Assembly: GCA_022661535.1 (NCBI GenBank)
Contig: JAKULF010000007.1
Span: forward strand, 682,001 to 746,000
Direction: 5' to 3'
Length of the DNA: 64,000 bases
From: Eutypa lata
Taxonomy: Eukaryota > Ascomycota > Sordariomycetes > Xylariales > Diatrypaceae
Below, one piece after another: positions 34,701 to 46,392 of the stretch (position 1 is its first letter; each line of letters begins with the position of its first letter). A program made the position numbers and the translations under genes. The notes beneath the pieces were generated by a model that did not search any database, was not told the DNA's origin, and saw only the letters and a list, made by a program, of their open reading frames with translations.

Positions 34701-37700
34701 TTAGCTCCGACTGTCTACGTATTCTTCAGGTTCAGGTTCAGGCTCGCCCCAACCGCCACCCCCGGGCGTATTGATCTGCACGATCTCACCAGGCAGCAGG
34801 TTCACGACGGCCTGCCCGCCGAGGTTGACCTTATCCAGGCCACCACGCGCATTCCGGCGGAACACGAAATTGCGACCGACGCAACCCGGCGACCCGCCCG
34901 CCATGCCGTAGGGCGGGAACACGCGCCTCTCGCTGAGGATGCTGGACCGCAGCGGGATGCGGGCCTCGATCTCGCGGGTGACGCCGTCGCCGCCGCGCCA
35001 GCGCCCGCGCCCGCCCGACCCCGCGTTGATCTCGAAGCGCCGCACCACCACCGCCGTGCGCTTCTCGATCACCTCGGCGTCCGTCATGCGCGTGTTCGTC
35101 GAGTGCGCGTGCGTCGCGTGCTCGCCGTGCCATCCCGGCCCCGCCCCCGTGCCCCCGCCAATCGACTCCCCGTAGTTCCACCCCGGCTCGATCTCCCCCG
35201 TGCGCGCGTCCCGTCCCCCCATCCCCCAGCCGAAACTGCTCGCGCACCCTTGGAACGCCGCTACGCACTTGAATGCCCGTAGGATCGTGTCGATGATCCG
35301 CTGGCTCGCGAGCGTGCTCCCGCAGATCGCTACCGACGCCTCCGGGTTCAGCACGGAGCCCTTGGGGGCGCGGACCTCGATCGGCGCCAGACAGCCCTCG
35401 TTCAGCGGGATCTCGAGATCGATTAGACACCGTATCGTGTAGATGACAGCGGAGTGTGCAATCGCGATGGGACAGTTGATGTTGCCCCACCCCTGAGGGC
35501 CGCTGCCCGCGAAGTCGTACACCGCTGACCCCGTGTCGGCGTCGATGGTGATCTTGACGCGGACCTCGGTGCCGTTGTCGTAGCGGTCGACGGCCGAGAG
35601 GCCCCCGGGGTGCTCGCGGGCCGTCTTCTTCAGGAACGCGCGCACGGCCACCTCGGCGTTGGCCTGGATCCCGCGCATGTACTTGTGCACGACGGGCAGG
35701 CCGAACTCGTCGCAGAGCTTCGTCAGGAGCGTGATGCCCCGCTGGTTCGCCGACGTCTGCGCCTTCAGGTCCGACAGGTTGTCTTGGATCCGCCGCGTCG
35801 GGCTGCACCCGGGGAACTCTCCCGCTGCTTGGAAGGCTTGCCGGACTTCGGCTTCGAGGAATGTCCCGCCGCTTACGATCTTCATCGTCGGCACGTTCAG
35901 GCCCTCTTCCCAGAGCTCCTTCGAGTCCGGCATCATTGATGTGATGCCCTTGCCGCCTGTTCTTTGGTTAGCGTATTGGTCTAATACCTAATAGCCGCAT
36001 CGTTAGGAGTAGGTGGGACTCATTGGTACTTACCGATATCTGTATGGTGACCTCGGCTAGCGGTATAGAAGGCGATCTCGCCGCCCACGAAAACTAGGGT
36101 TACTACCGTAATGTCTGGCAAATGGGTTCCTCCCCATTCAGGGTGATTTGTCATGAGAACATCGCCTTCCCTCAGCTTACCAAGCCAATGCTGGTGCTGG
36201 GACTGAATGGCCATTTGCATGCTACCGAGATGGCTGTTACGGGGTTAGTAAGTGTGACCGTATCGTTGATAAGATAGATTGGTCTGATATAGGCAGGTAA
36301 TATATGGTATATTTAGATACGTACTGTAACACGGGTTAGAATTTCGAAAATCCGAATGAACCTGAATGGCAAATCTGAAATAGGGGGTTAGGGGGTCGCT
36401 TACCATAGGAATATGCGGGGCGTTGGCGACCAGTTGACCGTCGGGGCTGAATATTGCGCACGAGAAGTCGAGTCTCTCTCTGATACTCGTGGAGATAGAA
36501 GTTCTCTGTAAAGTGTTTCCCATCTGCTCTGCAATCGACATGAAGCGGTGTGCGAAGACAGAAAGCTGAATGGGGCTAAGTTCGTCTTCAGCTGTTTCCT
36601 TCACAGCGACCTTATCATTCACCTTTTCAATGACAACATGAGCGTGAAGAATGTAACCGCGATATCGGGGCTCTACGAAAATCGTCTGCGTATCGTCCAG
36701 AATCAGAGCTGGGCCATCGATCACGGTATCCCTAGGAACTGTAGCTAGTCGAAGGATGGCAGCATCTCTCCACTCCCCGTCCACGTAAAGCTTCTGATGT
36801 TCTTTCGTGTCTGCCTGTTTAGGCATGACCTTGACACGCTCGAGCTCTTTGGTAGGTGGTACGTCCTTTATGACGACACTCGCCGTCCCAGTACCTCGCA
36901 CCCTCACCGAGTCGACCACGATCGTGCGGCCGAGGACGAATGCAAATTCGCGCATGTGTTCCTTTATGAAGGCATCACCGTAATCCTCGTCTTCGGGTCG
37001 CGAGATGGTGAGGTTCGTGTCCGTACCGAAATATCGCAAGCTCAGAGACTCATCAAAGGTTAACGTCTTGTCGCTAGCTCCCTGTGCGATGAGCTCCTCG
37101 CGAACATTCTCCTTTAGTTTCTGGATTCGCTGGCGGATGGTCGGTAGTTCGTCCATACTGAAGTTCCCAGCGTACGGCTGGACTGCTTCGTGCTGGAGCT
37201 GGGATTGCGAAATGCCGTACGCTGATAGGAGCGACGAGTACTTATGTATGATGACTCGGTTGATGCCTAGCTTTTCGGCGATCGAGCATGCGTGTTCTGA
37301 ACTAGGTTAGATGGGGGTAGAAGAAAGGGACTACCCAAATACGTACGACCTCCAGCACCTCCGAAGCTTACGAGATTGTGATTTTCAGGGGCATATCCTC
37401 TCGCCTCTAGAGCAATGTCAGTAACTGCCAAACGGACGCAAATTAGGGCTCTTACCAGTGGCATTCCTTATAGGTCTGCTCATTGTCTCATTAGCGACAT
37501 TTAAGAATCCAAGGGCGACTTCTTCTGATGTAAGGTTCTGAGAGGTCTGAGTATTGAAGTCCTCTGTAATTTCTTTGAATTTTTGCTGCACGACCTCGAC
37601 ATCCAGAGGCTCATTAGCATTCTTCCCGAATATAGCCGGGAAGGACGATAGTTCAAGTCTCCCCAAAAAGAGGTTCGCATCTGTCACGGTAAGTGGTCCT

Positions 37701-39082
37701 CCGTTGCAGTATGATGCTGGTCCTGGGTAGGCACCGGCGCTTTCGGGCCCGACAACCAACAAGCCGTTCCGGGCGAACAGGATAGAGCCGCCACCAGCAG
37801 CGACAGTCTGAATGTTCAACATCGGAACGGTAATGGTACGCTCGGCGATCGTGGTCTCCGTCAAATAGTCGTATTTACCGTCGAACCGAGAAACATCAGT
37901 GCTCGTCCCACCCATATCAAACCCGATAAGAGGAGTGCCTTCTTCATGATCGAAGCAAGATTTGGCAATACCAACAACACCGCCCGCAGGACCGCTAAGC
38001 AGCGCCTCATTGCCCTTGAACTTCTGAGCTTGCTTGAGACCGCCGTCGGAGCACATAAACTCCACTCGTTTCGGGAGCTTCTCGAAGCGCGCCTCGAAAC
38101 TCTCTACGTACCGCCTAACAATGGGGTAGAGGTACGCCTCTGAGCAGACTGAAGTGGACCTCCGGAGATGTTTTATCACTGGGCTCGTTTCGTAAGATGT
38201 GGTGATGTATTCGAACCCTACTTCCTTCGCGATTGAAGCAACGACGTTCTCATGCTTGGGATATAGAAATGAATGCATGAAGGAAATGGCAATAGACGTG
38301 TACCCTTCATCCTTGAGTGCTCGCAGCTGGACTCGAACTTCATCAACGTCGACTTTCTTCAGCACCCGGATGATTTCACCACTTTCCGTTCGAACCAGGT
38401 TAGGGTCAACCAATTCAGCCTTCTTGTCCATCGGCCAGGGGTTCAGGTCATAGTCTTCAATGGTGATGCGCTCGTCGACTTCTATGACTTTATGGTGCAA
38501 GGCCTTGGCCTTCTCAACCTTGAGAGCAAATAACTTTGGTCTCGTCTGGTCGCCAATAACACATACATCTTTAAAGCCTACAAGAACGAGGTTAAAAGAT
38601 TATGGGGTAGAATTCGCTCTGGGATACGAACCTTTCGTTGTCACAAATGCGAATTTCTCGCCCTTTTGCTCAAGGAGGGCATTCGTGGCAATTGTTGTCC
38701 CGATGCGGCACGATTCTGACCCCTTTTTGTTAGCCAAATGAGTCCTTCTGACGTTACTACTCGGCTCGTAGCTTAATTTCTACGCACCTATTCTTGAGCC
38801 ATCGAGTTTTGATCCAACAGGAATGGACCTCCCTTCAACTGTTTCTAAAACTCGCCGAATCGCTTCGCTAGGCGCGTCGGAATAGTTGTTGGGATCCTCT
38901 GATAGTAACTTAAAGATGATATCGTCTCGACCCTCTACTTTGGCGATAACATCGCAGAACGTCCCACCTCGATCGATCGCAATGGCGATACCTTGGTGAG
39001 CTTGTTCCCCTATAGTAGAATCTCCAATATAGGGAGCCATCTTATTATCAGAGGAAACACTGAGTTGTGATGAACAAACCAT
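34701..39082 (-). CDS. 5-oxoprolinase (ATP-hydrolysing), fused HyuA/HyuB type
   Basis: Seven exons: 38788-39082, 38632-38715, 37456-38577, 37347-37406, 36405-37296, 36034-36233, 34701-35956. They stay in one frame and give 1302 residues, or 1288 if the better-context ATG at 39040 is used. The enzyme opens 5-oxoproline to glutamate with ATP in the gamma-glutamyl cycle. The HyuA half has the ATPase start [26 protein letters not shown], and [13 protein letters not shown] with GPAGGVVG. The HyuB half has [34 protein letters not shown] and [14 protein letters not shown]. Full length and both halves are preserved. The interruption at 36234-36404 needs a twin intron to keep the frame. It sits tail-to-tail with bioDA and head-to-head with an MFS transporter. 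Confidence 0.9.
36234..36404 (-). other. predicted [D1,2] stwintron (spliceosomal twin intron) in the oxoprolinase gene
   Basis: An internal intron (36324-36403, 80 nt, GTAAGC donor, TTCTAACC branch, TTACAG acceptor) lies between the first and second base of an external donor. Removing it creates GTACGT for an external intron of 91 nt (branch TTACTAAC, acceptor TAACAG). The exons then join as codon AT|C, giving HIPI followed by HLGSM, the expected family sequence. Simple one-step splicing from GTAAGC to TAACAG shifts the frame. Confidence 0.7.
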
Positions 39083-40038
39083 GAATATGAAGTTGACGAT
39101 GTTGAACGATAATTATATCCAGCCCTGGAGCAAATCCACTGAATATCTAATTCACATGATAATGGACTCGCCCCTTATCGATTGTCTATCACGTTACTGT
39201 CTGTCCTCTTCGAACGTCTAGCTAATACTATCTTGGAACACGAGACTTGGTGGTCGAGTCGTAGACTATAGGCCGAGTACTAAATGCGGTAATTTCCTGC
39301 GGGTGATGATCATCGATCGTGGGTTTCATTCACGTACAGGTGGGCGGCAACACCCCCGATAGTATCTCAACTCTAGATGGCGTTTTTGGAGAACCCGCAT
39401 TGTAGGTAATAGTGAGCGGAGTTTTGTGTTCTTAGTTCATCAAGTCGGATATCTAGTTAGAGCCGACGAATGTTTCCCCGAATTGGACGAAAGACCCCTC
39501 TGTTCCGATAAGGCGATCGGGCTTTCCCGACATAATATTAGCGAATCTAGAAATAACAAGCCGGGAAGACTATACCAACGTATAGGTGGAGTTAGATAAG
39601 GCCCCTAAATCACTAATTTCGGATAGTCGTGTAGTGATTCGTGTAGTGATTGGTCAATTCGAGTCAGACGCACCGTTGACAGGGGTTGACTCCGACCGGA
39701 AAGCTAACCAATATCGCCCGAGTCTTATCTTAGTGATCTCGCGACGACTATTGTTAGTATTATCAATACTGCTGTTTATACAAGAAATCGTGATTTCATA
39801 TGAAGCGATACTCATTGCATTGCTTATCTCGGAACATATGACGTCCTTTATAGGTGGCATTGCTTGGCCGGGAATGAGCCAAAGCACTCAAAAGGAGACG
39901 AGTCGAACAGGTGTATAAGGATCTGAATTGTTGCGACCATCCAAATATCTTCAGTGCGGACCCCAGGTTGTTGTGCGGCTTCATCTACTATCTATTTCAT
40001 ATCATTTCTCGACCTTTTTCCCCCGTAAAGAGGAAACC
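39083..40038. promoter_or_regulatory. divergent promoter region oxoprolinase / MFS transporter
   Basis: About 950 bp between head-to-head genes. Divergent layout suggests shared control of uptake and hydrolysis. No coding region is supported inside it. Confidence 0.45.
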
Positions 40039-41748
40039 ATGGCGCGCCCAAATGAAGACCCGACAGTGGGCAAGAATGATTTCGAGGTCTCTGCATCCAC
40101 TCCTGGTACCCCAGATGTCCAGGTTGGGTCAATCGCCGAGCGAGACGAACGCCAGAAAGATACCGTCAGCAAGAAAATACTGCGTATAATATGGGATTCA
40201 CTCGATAAACCGCCCGAGGAACGCAAATTTGTGCAAAAAATTGATATATGGATTATGAGTTATGTCACGATTTCCTATTTCGTTAAATATCTGGACCAGA
40301 CCAATGTGAGCAACCGGCGCTTTTCAAAAGTGAAGCGTGCGATAATAAGTTCGCTAATAGTGTAACAAGGTCGTGAATGCCTACGTAAGTGGCATGAAGG
40401 AGGACCTCGGCATGTCGGGTCAAGACTACAATCTTCTTCAGACGATGTTTACAGCCGGCGTAAGTAGTACAAGGTTAACTGATTTGTTTTCCGGACAACA
40501 TCATTAACAAGCCTTAGTACTGCATCGGAAACCTCCCTTCCCAGCTCATAATGACCCGTATTCGCCCCTCAATATGGCTTCCTGCCCTAGAACTCATATG
40601 GGGTTTCTTGGTCATGGGGATGGCAGGAGCAAAGAGTGTCAAAACACTCTACGTTCTTCGGTTTTTTATCGGTCTGCTCGAAGCATCCGCGTACCCCGGT
40701 ATCCTCACTCTCCTAGGTAATTGGTACACACCTCAAGAGCTCGGCAAGAGGTCTTCCATCTTCATCGCGAGCGCTATGGTTTCCCAGATGTTCTCCGGAT
40801 ACCTGCAGGCGGGACTCTACTCGGGAATGGACGGAAAACATGGTCTAGCCGCGTGGCAGTGGCTTTTCATCTTCGACGGCGTGATCGGCACCCCTGTTGC
40901 GCTGTGCGGTTTCTTCGCCATCCCTGATAGCCCCACGACCACGAAGGCGAGATGGCTCAAGCCAGAGGACAGGGAGCTTGCTATTAGTCGCATGCAGAAG
41001 GTTGGCCGGAAACCGCCTCGGAAGCTTACCTGGCGTGTTTTCCGCCAGGTCTTCCAGATGTGGCCGGTCTACCTCTTCTCTATCGTATTCAGTGCGCAAC
41101 TCTTAGGCATACGGATTTACAACTATTTTACCATTTATCTGAAAGACACCGGGCTATATACCGTCGAGCAGGTTAATTGTGAGTAACCCCCGATGGTTTT
41201 CGCATATTACCCCCTCCCCCCATCTTTGTGTTCCGGAACCGGCGTGAATAGGTGAGACAAGTTGCTAACCCAGACTCTTAGTAATCCCTACTGGAGCATT
41301 CGCTTTCCAAGCCGTTTTGGCCCTGATATATGCTTGGACATCCGACGCCATCCACGAACGGGCGCCGGTCATTGCATTTGCGGCTTGTTTTGCCCTGATA
41401 GGCACCATCATCCTAAGCGTATATCCGGAACAGAACCATACAGCTATGATGGCCGGTTGGTTCCTAACCTATGCTCAAACCGGTGCTTCCGCATTGATCA
41501 TGAGCTATGTTAATGAACTGCTGTCCTTCTCAGCTGAGCACCGTTTGATCGTTATAGGCGTGGTTGAGACGAGCGGTTTTGTCATGAATGCTTGGGTGAT
41601 TCTGTTCACATATCCCAGCGGGGAAGCGCCGAGGTTTACTATTGGATACGAGATGGCTTCTATGTTCTTCGCTCTCGAAGCTGTTATGATCTTGGTCATT
41701 TGGTATTGCACGAAGAGGTGGAAGCCCGCATTGCCGGCTGAGATGTAA
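40039..41748 (+). CDS. MFS transporter, anion:cation symporter (Dal5/allantoate permease) family
   Basis: Four exons (40039-40305, 40370-40459, 40518-41178, 41282-41748) give 494 residues. Introns are 64, 58 and 103 nt. Family blocks are WIMSYVTISYFVKYLDQTNV before helix 1, MFTAGYCIGNLPSQL, the GLLEASAYPGILTLLGNWYTP segment, WQWLFIFDGVIG and FFAIPDSPTTT, then a second six-helix half starting LIPTGAFAFQ. The ATG at 40039 has context ACCATGG and follows a pyrimidine-rich leader. Fungal members carry allantoate, nicotinate, pantothenate, biotin or cysteine, so the substrate is open. Its neighbours suggest either an oxoproline-like compound or biotin as candidates. It is a plasma-membrane importer by family. 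Confidence 0.9.
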
Positions 41749-42258
41749 TGGGGGTTTTGTATACGTTCGTGATTGGATACCTAGTAGTTAGTTAGCTGCG
41801 TACTTGTTGACTCATGGAAAAGTTTGTTAAGAATCAACTATCGCATTTGCCTCCAAATATCATAAAAGTCTAGCTTATATTGCTTTAGTTTACCGCACCT
41901 GAAGAGTCGTAAGTACCTTGGCTGCTTATTATAACCAATCGCCTCTTTAAAGTGTAACTGGACTGCAGAAGTAAGTAATATAATCGCTTATCATGCCCCC
42001 TAGGGCTACCCTGACATAGTGGGGTGCGAACTCCATAATTTGAACCCCTTATCAAGTCAGGATCTCACTAACAACACCTAGAGGCTCTACCTAGGGACTA
42101 GGATTTGAACTCCCCGCATCCTGTCCAATACACCTCATTCAATTACCGCATTTGATCGCCATATGTTTAGTTGATTCCATTGACGGTTACCTACTAAGCT
42201 ACTATGCATAATCTGTTCTCCATATCCCCAACATAATTCTGGGGTTTCTCCTAGACTT
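41749..42258. other. intergenic region with tRNA-T-arm-like words
   Basis: About 500 bp, no gene. Two stretches (about 42028-42048 and 42100-42115) read on the minus strand like T-arm sequence (GAGTTCAAATCC), but no full cloverleaf can be drawn. Confidence 0.45.
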
Positions 42259-44496
42259 ATGCTTGTGCATTCTGCCGTGGAAGTGGATCGTACGACAATA
42301 GTTGGCGTATACATAATTAGATATCCATCTGGTATGGCAATGGAATCTCACCTCTCCCGATTCCGTCTCAAACCTTCTCTGAAGAACTCCATAGTCCACG
42401 AGCCGCCTAGGGATGTCTTGGCCAATCCGGAACCAGATGCTAACCCTTTGATGGGCCGAGTCACTGCGTGTGATCGATGCCGTCGTCTTAAGAAAAAATG
42501 TAGTAGAACAATCCCTGAATGCGGATACTGTGCTGGTGCTGGGGTCGGATGTTCACTAGGGGCCTTTACTCCGGAAAATGTTCTCCGTCTACAAACTCGA
42601 TTAACATGGTTGGAGGATTTCATCGACCGAAGGAACCTGCTAGGAGGTGGGCGGTCTATTACTCAAATAATAACTGGGACAGATCTCTCACAACTTGCCG
42701 ACAATGAAGAGCTACCAAGTCCAGTTAGCGACCCCCCTGCTTCAAATAGAGCAGACAGGACATATGTTCCACTTCCGTCCGACCCAAATAGGGGAGTAGA
42801 GAGTGAATCGCCGCTTCCTAGGGACAATGATGTCGAACGAGCATCTAAGCGGCCGCGACTGGACAGCGTCGACACATCTCTTTTGGGCAACATAAACGAG
42901 TGTGGATACGAAGTTCAAGGGCTTCAAGTCGAAAAGCAAGATGACCATGCACATGCCCATCCACATGTCTTCGTCGACGCGTACTTCCGAGACGTGAACC
43001 GTGCTTATCCATTTCTCAGCCGAAGTAAAGTACTGTCGACGCTCAAGAACAGCGACTACGATATAGCACCGTCGCAGGAAGGAGACGACGATTCAATAAT
43101 GCTATACTTGGTGATGGCTATTGGCAAAACGACACTCCAGCGTGCAGGCCGGGTCCCGACCAATGACAGCACGAGGTTCGAGGTGAAATACAGCGAAATC
43201 GTATCATCGTGCATGATGCGGGAGAGCATCGATACCATCCAGATTCTACTGCTCCTGGCCATCTACTCCTTATTCGATCCACACTGGGTTCCAGTATCGC
43301 CAATAGTGGATCTCGCCGCCAGACAAGCAATCCGCTTAGGGCTGACGCAGCGCGCGTCCGCCGGTGCAGACCTCTCACCAGCCGAGGTCGAGCGCAATCA
43401 CCGCTTATTCTGGAGCATATATGTGATAGACCGGATGATAGCGGCTTCGACCGGGATTCCACCAGCGTTGAACATTGCAGCCACCAATATCCCTCTACCA
43501 GGGCTTACCGTGGATGAGTTTTCCTCCCCCGATCGTATGGACTACACCTCGACGCTCCAAGTGGCACGACATATCATTCACCTACGTCAAATCGAAGACA
43601 AAGTCTTCCGGCTGGTCCATCTACGGGATGGCACCGTACCTAATATGAATACAGATCGGATACCACTCATCACCGACCTTCGCACAGAGATAGAGGACTG
43701 GTATAGCAACGGCTGTCTTCTGAAGTCATCAGAGCCTGGAGACGTGACAATCCATATCACGATAACCTGGCTTGCCTCGCGCTACTACAATCTCCTCCTG
43801 TTATTATACTATCCCTCGCAATCGAACCCGGCCCCGGCCATGTTGCCAAGGACCGAGCTCCTCTCCATAGCTCAGAAACACATGCGGGCGAACGCGGCTC
43901 GCTTCGAACATCGGCAGCTACCGCTCACCAACGTAACGCTCTGCAGAATCTTTCCCGTTTGCCTGATTTTTCTGAATTGCTTCCTCTACCATACACCAGA
44001 AGACGGCACTTTCAACGCAGGCGAGGAGATATCCCTCTGTGGGGAAATTCTAGCTGCCTACCCCGATCATTGGATTCAGGCGCACCGGGCAGCGGCCATC
44101 ATTAGTCAACTAGCCGCTCTTGTGACAGCATCCATAAGCTACAATTCTACCCCCTTTTCGAGAAACCCGGCGTCGACATTGAGTCAAGCTGACCGGGCTT
44201 GGTGCCACGCCATCAAAGTTACGCTGGCTGAACTTATGCAAGAGGTTTTAGGCAAGGGTACTGTACTTCAGTTCTCCGAGAACTGGGGCGACCCTCATAA
44301 CGCGCCTATTTACCATCAACAACCATCTTTAGTAGAGGGGCTGAAAGTGGCATCCTCTGTGCCTTGGTCTGTGCAGGAAGAAGTGTCTTCAAGAACTATA
44401 CCGTTAACGGGCTTGGATGGTCTGGGGATACAGACACCCTACGAAGAAGAAAGCAACACAGGTACAGGTGGCTTCTCATTTTTGGACCTTGTATGA
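42259..44496 (+). CDS. Zn2Cys6 transcription factor with fungal-specific TF domain
   Basis: An uninterrupted frame of 745 residues; translation may instead begin at the internal Met codon at 42334. The binuclear zinc cluster is at about residues 71-98 with spacing C-x2-C-x6-C-x6-C-x2-C-x6-C (starts CDRCRRLKKKC). A short coiled region (NVLRLQTRLTWLEDFIDRRN) follows. The middle-homology domain begins at about residue 235 (VDAYFRDVNRAYPFLSRSKV) and includes RNHRLFWSIYVIDRMIAAST. The C-terminus ends in an acidic/Gly-rich tail. It should bind CGG-containing sites in the nucleus. It stands 510 bp downstream of the transporter in the same direction, a usual place for a pathway-specific regulator, so control of the transporter/oxoprolinase pair is a reasonable inference. 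Confidence 0.9.
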   Translation: MLVHSAVEVDRTTIVGVYIIRYPSGMAMESHLSRFRLKPSLKNSIVHEPPRDVLANPEPDANPLMGRVTACDRCRRLKKKCSRTIPECGYCAGAGVGCSLGAFTPENVLRLQTRLTWLEDFIDRRNLLGGGRSITQIITGTDLSQLADNEELPSPVSDPPASNRADRTYVPLPSDPNRGVESESPLPRDNDVERASKRPRLDSVDTSLLGNINECGYEVQGLQVEKQDDHAHAHPHVFVDAYFRDVNRAYPFLSRSKVLSTLKNSDYDIAPSQEGDDDSIMLYLVMAIGKTTLQRAGRVPTNDSTRFEVKYSEIVSSCMMRESIDTIQILLLLAIYSLFDPHWVPVSPIVDLAARQAIRLGLTQRASAGADLSPAEVERNHRLFWSIYVIDRMIAASTGIPPALNIAATNIPLPGLTVDEFSSPDRMDYTSTLQVARHIIHLRQIEDKVFRLVHLRDGTVPNMNTDRIPLITDLRTEIEDWYSNGCLLKSSEPGDVTIHITITWLASRYYNLLLLLYYPSQSNPAPAMLPRTELLSIAQKHMRANAARFEHRQLPLTNVTLCRIFPVCLIFLNCFLYHTPEDGTFNAGEEISLCGEILAAYPDHWIQAHRAAAIISQLAALVTASISYNSTPFSRNPASTLSQADRAWCHAIKVTLAELMQEVLGKGTVLQFSENWGDPHNAPIYHQQPSLVEGLKVASSVPWSVQEEVSSRTIPLTGLDGLGIQTPYEEESNTGTGGFSFLDLV

Positions 44497-45177
44497 TTTA
44501 CTTAGATTACAAGTCACGGACACCCTGTTCTAATACACCAGATATTAACACGCATTGGAACTGTGGACACTATTCTTGTTTCAATATAATGGTATTGAAA
44601 GCCTGTTTGTAGAGTTGATAACACATGAACAGGTTACTTGTTAACATACTATTGTGACCGTGAGAATAAGGAGGACCGAAATGTGGTTGCTTAATAGTTG
44701 CTCGGTGAGTTGGACAGGTTAAAGGGCTAAAGGAATATGGAAGTAGAACCAAGTATAACTAGACCAGTAAGTCCCCAATGAGGATTTGATTTTATTGCGT
44801 TATATTTTAATATATTATATATGTAACTCGATGTACCAACCATTTATTCGTCGTTACCGTGATCATCGCAATTCTGTATAGCTGTTCTGTAACAGCTCCT
44901 CAACTCCACAACAGGTCTTAAGTCTTCAACCAAGCCGTAAGTTAGTATACATCGCCAAGTCGAAAGGGGTCGTGCCAACACAACGGCCTTATTCATATCA
45001 TTTATAAATATATCTAACCGTGTCAAGGGAACAAATTCTTTTTCCTCCCATCACATATCCTTTCATCATTCAAACACAACCCTGCAACTTGGAACCCCTG
45101 CTCACAATAACAACAAATATCACCCCTGAACACAACAGGAACAACTCTTTTCACCAAAGCCAAAAAAAAAAACAAAA
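44497..45177. other. intergenic region with promoter of the next gene
   Basis: About 680 bp without a gene. A TATA-like ATTTATAAATATAT stretch lies at about 45000-45014, and an A/C-rich leader with a poly-A run directly precedes the next ATG. Confidence 0.5.
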
Positions 45178-45861
45178 ATGTCTACCGTCCAAGACCATGG
45201 CCTCGTTCGTCGACCCCAACCGGGAACCGGAAACTACCAATTCGTCGAACCGTATCTTGGCCCAGGCCCGTACGGCTGGACATCCGCAACAATTCGGCTG
45301 CCGGATGCAGCGGAGGACGAGTGTCTCAACTGGTACGGCCTATCCGTATCGCACAACACGTACGTCACCTTCCAGGTGGCGCTGACCGACGGCGAGGAGC
45401 CCGACGCTCCCCGCCTGACGCAGATGCGATACCGCGACATGACGCTGGACAACATCGCCGCGGGAGGCGGGGACCTCGCGAAGCTGAGGTTCCTCGCCAC
45501 CAAGTCCATCTTCAACGAGGTGTCGCGCGACGCGATCCAGAAGTGCTTCGAGGATGCCGACATGGACTTCGCGTCGCCTGGCGTCGTTGAGGTCCGGCCC
45601 GGCGAGCAGAGCTTCGCTGCCTTTGTGAAGAGCGACCCCTTCGCGCGTGGACACGTGTCCATGCTGAGGGCCTCGGCTGCTGTCCTGGCGAACCCGGTTA
45701 TCAGGCGGATTCTCCTGGTTTCTGATGGGCGTACGGGGACCGGTAAGCTGGACTTCACGAACCCTAAGCTGCACATGATTTGTGAGCTGGAGCGCCCTAC
45801 TGACAAGTCGCAACAGGTGCATGGTGTTGAGGCGGTTTCGAACAGGGTCGCTAAGCTTTAA
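45178..45861 (+). CDS. conserved-looking hypothetical protein, 227 aa
   Basis: A single-exon frame with strong coding bias (GC-rich third positions). The N-terminus is Pro/Gly-rich with PYLGPGPYGWTSATIRLPDA, then a beta-rich core (SHNTYVTFQVALTDG) and an alpha/beta C-terminal half ending in KLHMICELERPTD. There is no signal peptide, membrane segment or motif that I recognise. The leader is A/C-rich, typical of well-expressed fungal genes, and a TATA-like box sits about 170 bp upstream. Probably a cytosolic protein. Function unknown. Confidence 0.7.
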   Translation: MSTVQDHGLVRRPQPGTGNYQFVEPYLGPGPYGWTSATIRLPDAAEDECLNWYGLSVSHNTYVTFQVALTDGEEPDAPRLTQMRYRDMTLDNIAAGGGDLAKLRFLATKSIFNEVSRDAIQKCFEDADMDFASPGVVEVRPGEQSFAAFVKSDPFARGHVSMLRASAAVLANPVIRRILLVSDGRTGTGKLDFTNPKLHMICELERPTDKSQQVHGVEAVSNRVAKL

Positions 45862-46392
45862 ATTTGCTTATGTTCGTCCCCTCCCATACCCAACGGCCAG
45901 GGGTCCGTCCCAAATCTACCATCGAAAATAACAGTCAGATGGCAAATGAGTAAGTGCGACATCCCAACATTAAATAAGAAATTAACCCCCCTCCACCCCC
46001 TCCCAAATCCTAGAGTAGTGTTGTAGTTTTGTTTTATGTTTTTTTTTGTTTCGTTTTGTTTTCAGTGTTTCATCCCCCGATATTTCCAGAGAGAGGGACT
46101 GGGAGGTGTGTGAAGGGGGCCCATATGTCGCCATACGATGACGTCGGCGCCAGGTCCAAGGGTAAGTAATATATAATAAATATCGTTTTCATGATTAAAC
46201 AACCCCTTTGCTGCAATATGTGTCGTGTCCAAGTCAAACCCCCTTTCACAAAGGAACTCAAGCACTTTGTTTCGGCGAGATTCTTTGTTCGTCGACTTGT
46301 GGTCCCGAATCCGTGTTGTTCCCATATAAAAACCTATATCCCCACGTGCGTGAAATGTATGCCCTGTCCGACCGAGTATTAACCTAAGTAGT
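45862..46392. other. intergenic region, convergent 3' ends
   Basis: About 530 bp containing T-rich runs at about 46026-46060. Overlapping open frames on both strands look accidental. Confidence 0.5.

Noticed and set aside
36316..36404. Pseudogene or assembly frameshift in the oxoprolinase gene
   Set aside because: The twin-intron model restores the frame with canonical signals for both introns, and all other exons are intact, so a broken gene is less likely, though not excluded.
41980..42150. tRNA gene or tRNA-derived SINE suggested by GAGTTCAAATCC-like words
   Set aside because: No matching A box, acceptor stem or anticodon arm could be drawn, so only the T-arm-like words remain.
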